Of a stretch of 64,000 bases of DNA, positions 43,302 through 51,754 are shown piece by piece. The translations under genes were made by a program, and so were the position numbers. This DNA is from Bog-375 sp964654065 (GTDB taxonomy: Bacteria; Acidobacteriota; Terriglobia; Bryobacterales; Bryobacteraceae). Under the pieces are notes generated by a model, which did not search any database, was not told the DNA's origin, and was given only the letters and a program-made list of their open reading frames with translations. The stretch is taken from positions 1 through 64,000 of the forward strand of contig CAZZHN010000001.1 in NCBI GenBank assembly GCA_964654065.1. The letters are read 5' to 3'. Position 1 is the stretch's first letter, and every line of letters begins with the position of its first letter.

Positions 43302-45283
43302 CGCGAAAATCGCACCCGAATCCGTTCTCCCTGCCGCAGCATGCTTCCGGCCGGCGGAAACTGCAAGCGCGCGACTCCACTGCCGTCGGGAACCACCGGC
43401 AAGCCCTTTTCGGCCGCCTCGGCCAGCACGGCACGCATGGTCTTGCCTTTGAAGTCCGGAACCGTCGGACCCACCGGAGCGGTTGGCGCCGAAGCGTCTT
43501 CGTCGCTCTCTTCCAGGATATTCGGTTCGGAGGATCCGAGGTCGGCGATCGAGAGGTCGTCCTTGTCTTCGGCGCTGCCCGCCTCCGTTACCGGCCGCGG
43601 TTCTTCGCCCAGGTCCCTGGGAACGTCCAGCACGCGTAGCGCTTCGGTCGCGACGGCATGAAATACCGGAGCGGCCGCCCTGCCACCGAACCCCAAGTTG
43701 CCGTGCGTACCATTCAGCGTCACCACCACGACGATGGCTGGATTGTTGAGCGGCGCAAAGCCGATGAACGAGCCGTTGTAATAGTGGGTGTAGTGCTTGG
43801 CGGCCACGTCATAGATCTGGGCAGAGCCGGTCTTGCCCGCCACCGAGTATCCCTCCAGACGCGCCTCCGGATAGCCGGTGCCTCCGGGCATAACGACGCC
43901 CTCCATCATTTGCCGCATGGTCACCGCCGTTTCCGGCTTGATCACGCGGACCGGGGCCGGCACCCGCACCGTCTGGCCGCCCCGCTTCAACACCAGGCGG
44001 GGCCTCACCAGCAGGCCGCCGTTGGCGACAATCGAGGCCGCCTGCGCCAGTTGCAGCGCTGTCACCGAAACTTCCTGGCCGATCGAGATGGAGGGCAGCG
44101 AGGCCTTACTCCAGCGCTCCAGACCGCGCAGGCGGCCGCGGGATTCCGCCGGCAGCGGTACCCCGGTTTTCTCCCCGAACCCGAAGCGGCGGACGTACTC
44201 ATGCATCCGCTCTTCGCCCACCGTCATGCCGATCCTGATGGCGCCCACGTTGCTGGAATGTTTCAGCACATCCGCCATCGAAATGACGCCGTATCCGCCG
44301 TGCGCTTCGTGGATGGTGCGGCCAAACAGCGTGATCGAGCCGCGCCCGCAATCGATCATGCTTTCCGGCCGCAGGCGCGTGGTCTCCAGCGCCGCCGCCA
44401 GCGTGATCACCTTGAAAACCGAACCGGGCTCGAACGGAACCGAACTGGCATGATTCAAGCGCGCTTCCGGATTGTCCTCCGGGCCGGGCGGCAGGTTGGG
44501 ATCGAAAGCGGGATAACTGGCCAGCGCCAGGATCTCGCCATTACTCGGGTTCATCACCACCACGCTGCCGCTGTGCGCACCCTTGTCCCGGGCCGCCTGC
44601 GCCAGTTCGTGCTCGGCGACAAACTGAAGCCTCTCGTCAATCGTGAGAGTCAGCGCCGCCCCCGGCTTTGGCTCCGATTCCACCAGGGCGTCGATGCCCC
44701 GCCCCTTGACATCGGTCAGCACCCGCTCTTCGCCGGCCGCTCCTTGCAGGTCTGCCTCGAGCGATTTTTCGATGCCCGCGTTGCCCTTTTCATCGAAGTC
44801 CACGCCGCCCAGGATGTGCGCCGCCAGTGATCCGTTGGGGTAATGCCGTTCGCTGCCGCTCGAGATCTCGACCCAGTCGAACGCCATGCCGCGCAGGCGC
44901 TGAGCCTCTTCCCAGGTCGCCTTTCGCTCGACCACGAAGTAGCCGCGGCCGCCGTCGCGCGCCGCCTCCAGGCGCGCATACAGGTCAGCGCGGTCCATGG
45001 TCAGAACCATGGAGAGGAGGTCGGCGGCTACGCCCAGATCGGGGACTTTTTGGGGGTTGACGAATACCGCTTGGGTGGGCACGCTCATCGCCAGGGGCGC
45101 GCCCGAGCGATCAAGAATCGTGCCGCGAGGAGCGAGGATCTTGATTACCTGTTCCTGGCGCGCCCGCGCCAGGCCGGCGTATAGCCGGTGGTGCACTACC
45201 TGCAGGGAAACCAGCTTGCAGAAAATCACCCCACCCCAGATCAGGACAAGTCCCGCGAGCCATTTCAGACGACGCTCCAGCAT
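43298..45283 (-). CDS. ftsI: Septal penicillin-binding protein FtsI with C-terminal PASTA domain
   Basis: 661 residues. N-terminal membrane helix (WLAGLVLIWGGVIFCKLVSL), PBP dimerisation domain (about 45-210) and transpeptidase domain with catalytic Ser in EPGSVFKVI, SSN in LKHSSNVGAI, and KTG in VAGKTGSAQI. An acidic linker leads to a single PASTA domain (VPDFKGKTMRAVLAEAAEKG to the end). Crosslinks septal peptidoglycan in the periplasm. The PASTA tail, unlike E. coli FtsI, resembles SpoVD-type proteins. Overlaps murE by 4 bases. Confidence 0.95.
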   Translation of the reverse strand: MLERRLKWLAGLVLIWGGVIFCKLVSLQVVHHRLYAGLARARQEQVIKILAPRGTILDRSGAPLAMSVPTQAVFVNPQKVPDLGVAADLLSMVLTMDRADLYARLEAARDGGRGYFVVERKATWEEAQRLRGMAFDWVEISSGSERHYPNGSLAAHILGGVDFDEKGNAGIEKSLEADLQGAAGEERVLTDVKGRGIDALVESEPKPGAALTLTIDERLQFVAEHELAQAARDKGAHSGSVVVMNPSNGEILALASYPAFDPNLPPGPEDNPEARLNHASSVPFEPGSVFKVITLAAALETTRLRPESMIDCGRGSITLFGRTIHEAHGGYGVISMADVLKHSSNVGAIRIGMTVGEERMHEYVRRFGFGEKTGVPLPAESRGRLRGLERWSKASLPSISIGQEVSVTALQLAQAASIVANGGLLVRPRLVLKRGGQTVRVPAPVRVIKPETAVTMRQMMEGVVMPGGTGYPEARLEGYSVAGKTGSAQIYDVAAKHYTHYYNGSFIGFAPLNNPAIVVVVTLNGTHGNLGFGGRAAAPVFHAVATEALRVLDVPRDLGEEPRPVTEAGSAEDKDDLSIADLGSSEPNILEESDEDASAPTAPVGPTVPDFKGKTMRAVLAEAAEKGLPVVPDGSGVARLQFPPAGSMLRQGERIRVRFSR

Positions 45284-45318
45284 GCCGCGCTGCGTGAGTC
45301 AATCACGCCCCCCGTTCG

Positions 45319-45804
45319 CTACTTCACCAGCGCAAAGGCGCTATCCGGCTTGTTGCCGTCCAGGTGCACCACCTGGCCCGCCGTCGGCGCCACCAGATTC
45401 TGCCGCTCGGCCACTCGCTCGAGGCGGTCCGGGCTCAGAAGCTCGGCTTCCTGCAGCTCGAGAGTGCGGCGCTCATCGAGCAGCCGCCGTTCCTCGCCCT
45501 TGAGCGCTTCCAGCTTGTATCCTTCCAGGCGGCCGGCCAGGTTCGGAACCTGCGTGCCGGTGAGGAGCACCAGAAGCACGCCGGCGGCGCCCACGGCGCT
45601 CCAGCACGCGCCGCGTGCCCGCGGGTCCGCGGCCCGCACGAGGCGCGAGTTGTCGATTCTCTTCGAATAGAAAAGGACGTCGTCCAGCGGCAGTGCCCGC
45701 AGGCGACACGGATCCTTATCCGGACGTGCGACGGCCGGCGCTGTCCGTACCACGCTTGCGCCCGCGTGCGCCGTCTTACCTAAGAATGCTGGCATGGTCG
45801 CCAT
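45319..45804 (-). CDS. ftsL: Cell division protein FtsL-like
   Basis: 161 residues with a long cytoplasmic N-terminus of about 68 residues, one membrane helix (WSAVGAAGVLLVLLTGTQVP) and a periplasmic coiled coil (YKLEALKGEERRLLDERRTL...). FtsL proteins diverge greatly, so the call rests on this bitopic layout and on the place between rsmH and ftsI. The 80-plus-residue cytoplasmic part is longer than in E. coli. Confidence 0.75.
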   Translation of the reverse strand: MATMPAFLGKTAHAGASVVRTAPAVARPDKDPCRLRALPLDDVLFYSKRIDNSRLVRAADPRARGACWSAVGAAGVLLVLLTGTQVPNLAGRLEGYKLEALKGEERRLLDERRTLELQEAELLSPDRLERVAERQNLVAPTAGQVVHLDGNKPDSAFALVK

Positions 45805-45810
45805 GGTGTC

Positions 45811-46683
45811 TCAGTTCCCTCTTTCAATCATTTCGATGGCACGCAGCTTGGCGCTGCGCGAAGCCGCGTTCTCCGCCGTCTCCTGCTCGCCCGGCACCAG
45901 CGGATGCTTGGTCAGAAGCGTGGCGCGCCCCTCCCGTCCCAGTTCCCGGAAGCGCACTTTCACCTTGCGGTCGTCGATGCTCATGAAGCTGATCACCACC
46001 ATCCGCCCGCCGGCCTTCAATAAGTCCGGCCCCGTTTCCAGCAGCCGGTCCAACTCCCCAGGCTCGTCGTTCACCGCCATCCGCAGGGCCATGAATGTCT
46101 TCGTGGCCGGATGCAGACGGCCCGTCCGGTGCACGGCCCGCTCCACTACATTGGCTAGATGCAGTGTGCTCCGTATGGGCCGTGCGCGGACGATTGCTCT
46201 GGCTACCTTCCGCGCCCCCCTTTCTTCGCCGAACTGAAAGATCAGATCGGCGAGTGCCTTCTCGGCGTTGTGATTGACCAGATCGGCCGCCGTCATGCCC
46301 TGTGTCGGGTCCATGCGCATGTCCAGCGGCCCATCTGACAAGAACGAAAAACCTCGCTCGGGCGCCGTCAACTGGTAACGGCTCACGCCCAGGTCGGCCA
46401 GCAGGCCGTCCACTTTCTCCAAACCCTCGCTGCGGACCGTCTGCGCCAGTGATCCGAAGGTGCCCTGGCGATACCGGATACGATCTGCCAGCGCGCGCGT
46501 ATTCTGCCGCGCCATCTCCAGCGATTGCGGGTCGCGGTCGTTGGCGATCACAAATCCTCCCGCCAGCCTCTCCGCAATCAGCGCCGTATGTCCGCCCAAT
46601 CCGGTAGTGGCATCCAGGTAGACTCCGTCCGGCCGCACAGCCAGCAGCTCGAGCGACTCGGCGGCCATCACCGAAAAATGCAT
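45811..46683 (-). CDS. rsmH: 16S rRNA m4C1402 methyltransferase RsmH
   Basis: RsmH N4-methylates cytosine 1402 in the 16S decoding centre. 290 residues: HFSVMAAESLELL, SAM site YLDATTGLGGHTALIAERL, DLGVSRYQLTAPERGFSF, and C-terminal FMSIDDRKVKVRFRELGREG. Normal length; second gene of the dcw cluster, 6 bases after mraZ. Confidence 0.98.
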   Translation of the reverse strand: MHFSVMAAESLELLAVRPDGVYLDATTGLGGHTALIAERLAGGFVIANDRDPQSLEMARQNTRALADRIRYRQGTFGSLAQTVRSEGLEKVDGLLADLGVSRYQLTAPERGFSFLSDGPLDMRMDPTQGMTAADLVNHNAEKALADLIFQFGEERGARKVARAIVRARPIRSTLHLANVVERAVHRTGRLHPATKTFMALRMAVNDEPGELDRLLETGPDLLKAGGRMVVISFMSIDDRKVKVRFRELGREGRATLLTKHPLVPGEQETAENAASRSAKLRAIEMIERGN

Positions 46684-46689
46684 AAGCCA

Positions 46690-47148
46690 TCAGACCAGCC
46701 CCGCCGCCTCTAGCTTCGCCACGTCCTCTGGCGCCGTCGCGGATGCCTCGCGCTTGCGATCTTCGTACAGCTTCTCGCTGAGCACTTCGATCCGGCCGCG
46801 ATAGGCAAACAGATGCACGGGCGCGTTCTCGATTCCCAACTCGCGCCGCAGCTCGGGCGAAAAGAGAACCCGCCCCTGCGAGTCCATCTCTGCTTCCGCC
46901 CCCAGGTCCGCCGCGTTGAAAGCCACGTTGCGCGCGACGCGCGGGTCATCCCGGTAGCCATCGAAGAATTTTTCGTTTTGGCGCCACACCGCCATCGGGT
47001 ATATTTGGGCTATGCGTCGGTCCAGGCTCGTCACAAACAGCTTCTTCTCGCGCAGGGCGGCAAAGAACTGCTGGAACGCGGCGGGCATCTTAGCGCGGCC
47101 TTTATCATCCAGCCGGCTAGGGTACATCCCCCGCGGAGGTTCCACCAT
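46690..47148 (-). CDS. mraZ: Transcriptional regulator MraZ
   Basis: MraZ represses dcw transcription by binding repeats upstream of its own gene. ATG 47148 gives 152 residues with two AbrB-like repeats: YPSRLDDKGRAKMPAAFQQF (about 8-27) and EAEMDSQGRVLFSPELRREL (about 87-106). An in-frame ATG at 47202 is rejected because the probable MraZ-binding repeats fall inside that extension; ATG 47127 would drop the family Arg-Gly. The C-terminal tail is helical. Confidence 0.93.
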   Translation of the reverse strand: MVEPPRGMYPSRLDDKGRAKMPAAFQQFFAALREKKLFVTSLDRRIAQIYPMAVWRQNEKFFDGYRDDPRVARNVAFNAADLGAEAEMDSQGRVLFSPELRRELGIENAPVHLFAYRGRIEVLSEKLYEDRKREASATAPEDVAKLEAAGLV

Positions 47149-47170
47149 CAGCAGTTCTTGAGCCGTGTCG

Positions 47171-47200
47171 CCCACTTTTATTCCACTTTTACTCCACCAC
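47171..47200 (-). promoter_or_regulatory. Probable MraZ-binding repeats upstream of mraZ
   Basis: On the minus strand GTGGAGTAAAAGTGGAATAA then AAGTGGG: three GTGG units spaced 11 bases apart, two of them AAAGTGG. MraZ in E. coli binds TGGGN repeats and in mollicutes AAAGTG-type repeats, so this fits autoregulation of the dcw operon. Confidence 0.6.
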
Positions 47201-47424
47201 AAGCAATAGTGGCACGAGCCCTCAGGCTTTGCAAGGCTTTTTTGCGGGAAGTGTCTGATAAGGACTGGGTTACCGTGCTACCACCGAGTCTACACTGATC
47301 GTGGCACACACCACATATAGATTTGATGGCGAATAAAAGTAGAAGAAAACGGGCAGGGTGGAGCCGAGATCGCTCAGGTGAGTGTCGCTATTTTCTGCAG
47401 GGAGCTGGTGCCAAGAACTGAGAA

Positions 47425-47449
47425 GGGGCCGCCATGTCATCGCGGCCCC
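47425..47449 (-). terminator. Possible terminator hairpin after the Ig-like TIGR03437 gene
   Basis: GGGGCCGC / GCGGCCCC stems with a 9-base loop, 17 bases beyond the gene's stop. The minus-strand sequence after it (TTCTCAGTTCTT) is only moderately T-rich, so termination efficiency is doubtful. Confidence 0.45.
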
Positions 47450-47465
47450 CCGCAGTAGAGAGGAA

Positions 47466-49664
47466 CTACTGAATCGGAATGGAACTGGCGGCGCTGTAAC
47501 GAGCGGTGGTACCGCCGACTGGCACGACGCCGACGGAGAACACCACATTATTGTTCTGCGGCGCGTCGCTGGGCACTTCGAACTGGATGGTGTACACGCC
47601 GATCATGTCGGGTGACAATTGCGCGGCCGTGACCGGAACGCCCTCGTTGTTGATGCCAACCACCACCAGGCCGTTCACCGTGGAGGGCGTGACCGGAATG
47701 GGGAGAGAGTTGGTAGCAACCTGCGGGCTGGCCGCGCCCAGGCCGGTGACGAACGCGGTGACGGTTTCACCGCGGCGCGCCGGGTTGCCGATATTCACAA
47801 AGGATCCATCCGGCCGCTCGATCACGGCACGCACCACGCCATCCGACATGGTGGTCTGGAAAACGCCCGGACTGGCGGGCAGGACGGTGACGTTGAGGGT
47901 CTGCGTGCCACCGTTGACGTTCACGGTGACCGGCACGGTTCCCGGCGTCACCTCGCAGGGCACGAGAAACACGATTTGCGGAAGTTGGCCCGGAGTACTC
48001 GAGACCGAGAAGATGGGCGACTGAAGGGCTGTCGCGCTGGGCCCGAAGGAGACCGTGTCGTTCGACAGCTCGAGCGGCAGCGGCCCCACCACGGGCGGAA
48101 TCCCCGCCCCGCTCGGAGCCAGCGCTGCGCCGGTGATCGCCGCAATGCCGCACGGCGAGATCGAACCAACCTGGCCGTCCGCGCCGTTCACGAAGCTGGT
48201 GAGCGAGAGATTCGGCCCCACCGGCGTGACCGTGAGGTTGAAAACGGCGGAGAGGCCGGCGATGGAGGCGGTCACGGTAGCCGGACCCGGCGTTCCCGCG
48301 GTCGCCGTGACCTGCGCCACGCCGCTGGAGTTGGTGGTTGCCGAGGTCGCCGAAAGCGTGACCGGACCGCTGGCGGTAAACGAAACCGAAGCGCCGCTCA
48401 CGGGTAGCCCGTTGCTGCCCATTACCGTCACCCCCAGCGGATTGGCGAACGCCGTACCGGCTACCGCGGTTTGGGGAGTGCTGCCACCCTGGGTGGCGAG
48501 GCTGCTCACGGTCACCGGTATCGAGGCGGTGATGGTGAACGTGGCCACTGCTTGCGAGTTGGTATTCGAAGTCGCAGTCACGGTGATGGTGCCGGCCGCC
48601 GAGGCGCTCAACACCGGGTTCTGCACCTTGACTAACCCGTTGGAATCGGAGATCGACGTAACGTTATTGAGCTGGATGGCGTTGGCGGGCGAGGCGGCCC
48701 AAGTGACGCCCTGTCCGACGAGCGGCTTCGAGTTCGTATCAACCACTTCCGCCACCAGTGCGGTGAGCTGCGACCCTCCCACACCGGTTTGGCCGGTGCC
48801 ACTGACGACCGTGACGCCGCCGACCGTCGGCTGACTGACATCGAGACTGAGGGGGCCGCTGGTGAAGTTGGAGTCCGGCGCGTTACCCGACGTCGAAACG
48901 GCTCCGCCGGTGACGACCTTATAGGTTCCCGCGCCCGGCACCGGACCGAACACCACACTGCAGGTGGCAACGCCCGACGCCGAACTCAGGGCGGTATACA
49001 GGCCGGCGCCCGACGTTTCCCGGCAATATGCCGAGGGCACTTTGGTCGAAGGTCCGATCGTGTTATCCGAATTCAACAGCATCAGGGAAATGTTGGGGAT
49101 GCCGGTTCCGGTGTTGGTTTCCACCAGCATCGTGTAAGATTGCCCGGCTGAACCCGCGACACCGCTGATCGTCTCGGACAAGGGCCAGTTCTGATAGCTG
49201 ACGACGACATCAATCACGGCTTGCTGTTGATTCAAGGCAGGCGCCGCCTGGGTCTCAGAGAAGGTGGCGCTGATACCGCCCGCCGTTGCGGTGATGGTGC
49301 TCGCCGCCCCGAACTGCGGGCCGGACTGTTGGGCTGCCGGCTGTCCGATGGTGGCCGACGTCTTACCGTTGCTGTCCGTAGTCGAGGTAATGCTGTTGGA
49401 GCCGAAGCCGCCCGTATTAAAGAACGCGTTACCAGCGGTCACCGTCCAGATGACCTGAGTATTGACCACTGGGTTTCCGTTGGCGTCGGTGACCTGGATC
49501 ACTAGAGGATCGAAAACGGCGAACGGAGTCTGAATGCAAAGTTCGCAGATCAGCTGCCCGTTCCCCGAAATCACACTGACTGCGGCCGGCGTCTGGGCCA
49601 CGAGTGCCGTCATGCAGAACATGCTGCATAGCACCGCATAGACGAGAATGCGTATCTTACTCAA
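47466..49664 (-). CDS. Secreted Ig-like-repeat protein with TIGR03437 C-terminal domain
   Basis: The start is set at TTG 49664 because GGAGG lies 5 bases before it and the sequence from there is a clean signal peptide (SKIRILVYAVLCSMFCMTAL, cut after VAQ). 732 residues. Several bacterial Ig-like (Big_1 type) repeats follow (FDPLVIQVTDANGNPVVNTQ, LTALVAEVVDTNSKPLVGQG, AFANPLGVTVMGSNGLPVSG). The last 240 residues are the TIGR03437 domain (PGTVPVTVNVNGGTQTLNV, RRGETVTAFVTGLG, DMIGVYTIQFEVPSDAP). Probably cell-surface; binding partner unknown. Confidence 0.88.
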   Translation of the reverse strand: MSKIRILVYAVLCSMFCMTALVAQTPAAVSVISGNGQLICELCIQTPFAVFDPLVIQVTDANGNPVVNTQVIWTVTAGNAFFNTGGFGSNSITSTTDSNGKTSATIGQPAAQQSGPQFGAASTITATAGGISATFSETQAAPALNQQQAVIDVVVSYQNWPLSETISGVAGSAGQSYTMLVETNTGTGIPNISLMLLNSDNTIGPSTKVPSAYCRETSGAGLYTALSSASGVATCSVVFGPVPGAGTYKVVTGGAVSTSGNAPDSNFTSGPLSLDVSQPTVGGVTVVSGTGQTGVGGSQLTALVAEVVDTNSKPLVGQGVTWAASPANAIQLNNVTSISDSNGLVKVQNPVLSASAAGTITVTATSNTNSQAVATFTITASIPVTVSSLATQGGSTPQTAVAGTAFANPLGVTVMGSNGLPVSGASVSFTASGPVTLSATSATTNSSGVAQVTATAGTPGPATVTASIAGLSAVFNLTVTPVGPNLSLTSFVNGADGQVGSISPCGIAAITGAALAPSGAGIPPVVGPLPLELSNDTVSFGPSATALQSPIFSVSSTPGQLPQIVFLVPCEVTPGTVPVTVNVNGGTQTLNVTVLPASPGVFQTTMSDGVVRAVIERPDGSFVNIGNPARRGETVTAFVTGLGAASPQVATNSLPIPVTPSTVNGLVVVGINNEGVPVTAAQLSPDMIGVYTIQFEVPSDAPQNNNVVFSVGVVPVGGTTARYSAASSIPIQ

Positions 49665-49781
49665 GAAAACCTCCAGGGTGAACACGGTCGGATTTGTGGT
49701 CGGACGCGGAAGAATTTCAGTGTAACATGATGCGGGGGTGATTCCACGTGGGATTTTACACCTCCATCCTGCGAAATTCCG

Positions 49782-50228
49782 CTAACCGGCGCCGCTGTCA
49801 GACTTCTCAGTTTCCGCCCCCGCCGGCTGGCTGCGGTGAATTGCGTCAAGCACTCCATTGACGAACTGAACTGATTCCTCGCCGGAAAACTTGCGCGTCA
49901 GCTCCAGCGCCTCATCGATGATGACAGCCGGCGGAGTGGCGCCGTGGAGCAATTCGTACACCCCCAGGCGCAAGATATTGCGGTCGACGCCGGGCATGCG
50001 CTCCATGCGCCAGTGCTCGGCGTGGTGGGTGATGAGTCCATCCACTTCCTCCAGGTGGGCGATGGCGCCTTCCAGCAGGCTGATGGCGAAAGCATCGCGC
50101 TCCGGGTGTTCTTCCGCGTACAACGTGTCGAAATACGCGCTGATCGCCTCGCTCACGGGCTGGCGGCGGGCGTCCCAGAGAAAGAGGATTTGCAAGGCGC
50201 GCTGGCGCGACCTGCGCCGGGCGGGCAT
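49782..50228 (-). CDS. nusB: Transcription antitermination factor NusB
   Basis: NusB with NusE (S10) binds boxA of rRNA leaders and supports antitermination. 148 residues, all helical: RRRSRQRALQILFLWDARRQ near the start, MPGVDRNILRLGVYELLHGA and PPAVIIDEALELTRKFSGEE, then FVNGVLDAI. Its ATG shares TGATG with the ribH stop. Confidence 0.95.
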   Translation of the reverse strand: MPARRRSRQRALQILFLWDARRQPVSEAISAYFDTLYAEEHPERDAFAISLLEGAIAHLEEVDGLITHHAEHWRMERMPGVDRNILRLGVYELLHGATPPAVIIDEALELTRKFSGEESVQFVNGVLDAIHRSQPAGAETEKSDSGAG

Positions 50229-50704
50229 CAGGTAGCCTGGCGCAGCGAGCGCAGCAGATTGGCCATCTCGATGGCAGTCATGGCTGCGTCGAAGCCTTTG
50301 TTGCCGCCCTTGGCGCCGGCGCGGTCGATGGCCTGCTCCAGGGTATTCGTGGTCAGAACACCGAACGCCACCGGGACACCGGTTTCGAGACTGGCGTGGG
50401 CAATTCCCTTAGCGGCCTCGGCGGCGATGTAATCGAAATGCGGCGTGTCGCCGCGGATCAGCGCGCTGAGGCAGATCACGGCATCATAACGATGCGCGCG
50501 TGCCACTTCTGCGGCCACCAGCGGGATCTCCCAGGAGCCCGGCACTTTGATGATTTCGATCAGGTCCTCCGCCGCACCCGAGCGGGTCAACGCATCCATC
50601 GCGCCCGCCAGCAGGCGGTCCGTGATGAAGCTGTTGAAGCGGCTGACAATGATGACAAATCGCAGCCCCGTGGCGGTCAGCTGGCCTTCCCAAACTTTCG
50701 ACAT
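50228..50704 (-). CDS. ribH: 6,7-dimethyl-8-ribityllumazine synthase
   Basis: RibH condenses ribulose-derived butanone phosphate with the pyrimidine to form lumazine, the step before riboflavin. ATG 50704 is preferred (AGGGA 7 bases upstream) over GTG 50710. 158 residues with FVIIVSRFNSFITDRLLAGA, KVPGSWEIPLVAAE, AVICLSALIRGDTPHFDYIA and VPVAFGVLTTNTLEQAIDRA. No FMN riboswitch is visible. Between an enoyl-CoA hydratase gene and nusB. Confidence 0.97.
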   Translation of the reverse strand: MSKVWEGQLTATGLRFVIIVSRFNSFITDRLLAGAMDALTRSGAAEDLIEIIKVPGSWEIPLVAAEVARAHRYDAVICLSALIRGDTPHFDYIAAEAAKGIAHASLETGVPVAFGVLTTNTLEQAIDRAGAKGGNKGFDAAMTAIEMANLLRSLRQAT

Positions 50705-50706
50705 AG

Positions 50707-51495
50707 TCACTTCCCTATAAACGCCGGCGCCCTCTTCTCGAGAAACGCCCGCGTGCCTTCGCGGCGGTCCTGGCTGGCGGCGTTGGCTGCGAACAGGGCC
50801 GCCTCCAGTTGCAGGCCCTTCTCCACGCTGCCGTCGAGGCCCGCATCCACCGCTTCCATCGCCAGCCGCACGGCCAGCGGACCGTTCTGCATCACCTTCT
50901 CCAGCCAGGCGCGCGCCGCGCCGAGCAGTTCCGCCTGCGGCGTCACCGCATTAACCAGGCCAATGCGCCATGCCTCGGCCGCGTCAACCGGCTCACCCGA
51001 GGCCAGCATCCAGAGCGCGCGCCCGCGGCCCACCAGCCGGGGAAGGCGCTGGGTGCCGCCAAAGCCCGGAATCAACCCCAGCTTCACTTCCGGCTGCCCC
51101 AGAACCGCATTTTCCGACGCTACCCGCACCGTCGCCGCCATCGCCAATTCCAGGCCTCCGCCCAGAGCAAATCCGTTGACGGCCGCCACCGACGGCTTGC
51201 CGGCCGTCTCGAGACGGCGGAAGACCCGCTGGCCTTCCAGCGAAAACCGGCGCAACTCCAGCGGCGAGAGCTCCGCCAGCTCGGCGATGTCCGCCCCCGC
51301 TATGAACACCTTATCGCCGGCGCCGGTGACGATCGCCGCGCGGATCGCCGGATCGTCCGCAATGCGGTCGAAGGCCGCTCCCAGTTCCATCACCACCGCT
51401 TGCGAGAGGGTGTTGCGTTTCTCCGGCCGGTTGATGGTCACCAGCGCAATGCCCGTCTCATCCACCGCGAACAGGATGTACTGGAACGACACCAT
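50707..51495 (-). CDS. Enoyl-CoA hydratase/isomerase family protein
   Basis: Crotonase-fold enzyme, 262 residues: INRPEKRNTLSQAVVMELGA, oxyanion-hole loops VFIAGADIAEL (about 65) and AVNGFALGGGLELAMA (about 103), then LGLIPGFGGTQRLPRLVGR with the catalytic-region glutamate/proline pattern of hydratases. Its stop overlaps the ribH start region. The exact acyl-CoA substrate is not determinable. Confidence 0.92.
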   Translation of the reverse strand: MVSFQYILFAVDETGIALVTINRPEKRNTLSQAVVMELGAAFDRIADDPAIRAAIVTGAGDKVFIAGADIAELAELSPLELRRFSLEGQRVFRRLETAGKPSVAAVNGFALGGGLELAMAATVRVASENAVLGQPEVKLGLIPGFGGTQRLPRLVGRGRALWMLASGEPVDAAEAWRIGLVNAVTPQAELLGAARAWLEKVMQNGPLAVRLAMEAVDAGLDGSVEKGLQLEAALFAANAASQDRREGTRAFLEKRAPAFIGK

Positions 51496-51754
51496 CGATC
51501 AGTGTAGCATTCACGCGCCGGGAATCATCTCATCCCGGGCGGCCCAATCAGCACTATCTTAAGGGTCCGGGACGTGACTCCCGACGTTCCCGCATGAGTG
51601 TGTGCGCGATCAATACAACTTCTGGGGACCTTGCGATGTTATCTTCCGACAGCCGGTACTGCTAGACGGGTTAGCGGACGCCATTTTTTATGGTTTTGGT
51701 GCGTTGGAAGATATAGAATAAGTCCGGCACTCACAATACTGGAGGAGATAGAGA

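Noticed and set aside
50705..50760. FMN riboswitch in front of ribH
   Set aside because: ribH starts within the end of the enoyl-CoA hydratase gene, leaving no leader; no RFN-element motifs are visible.
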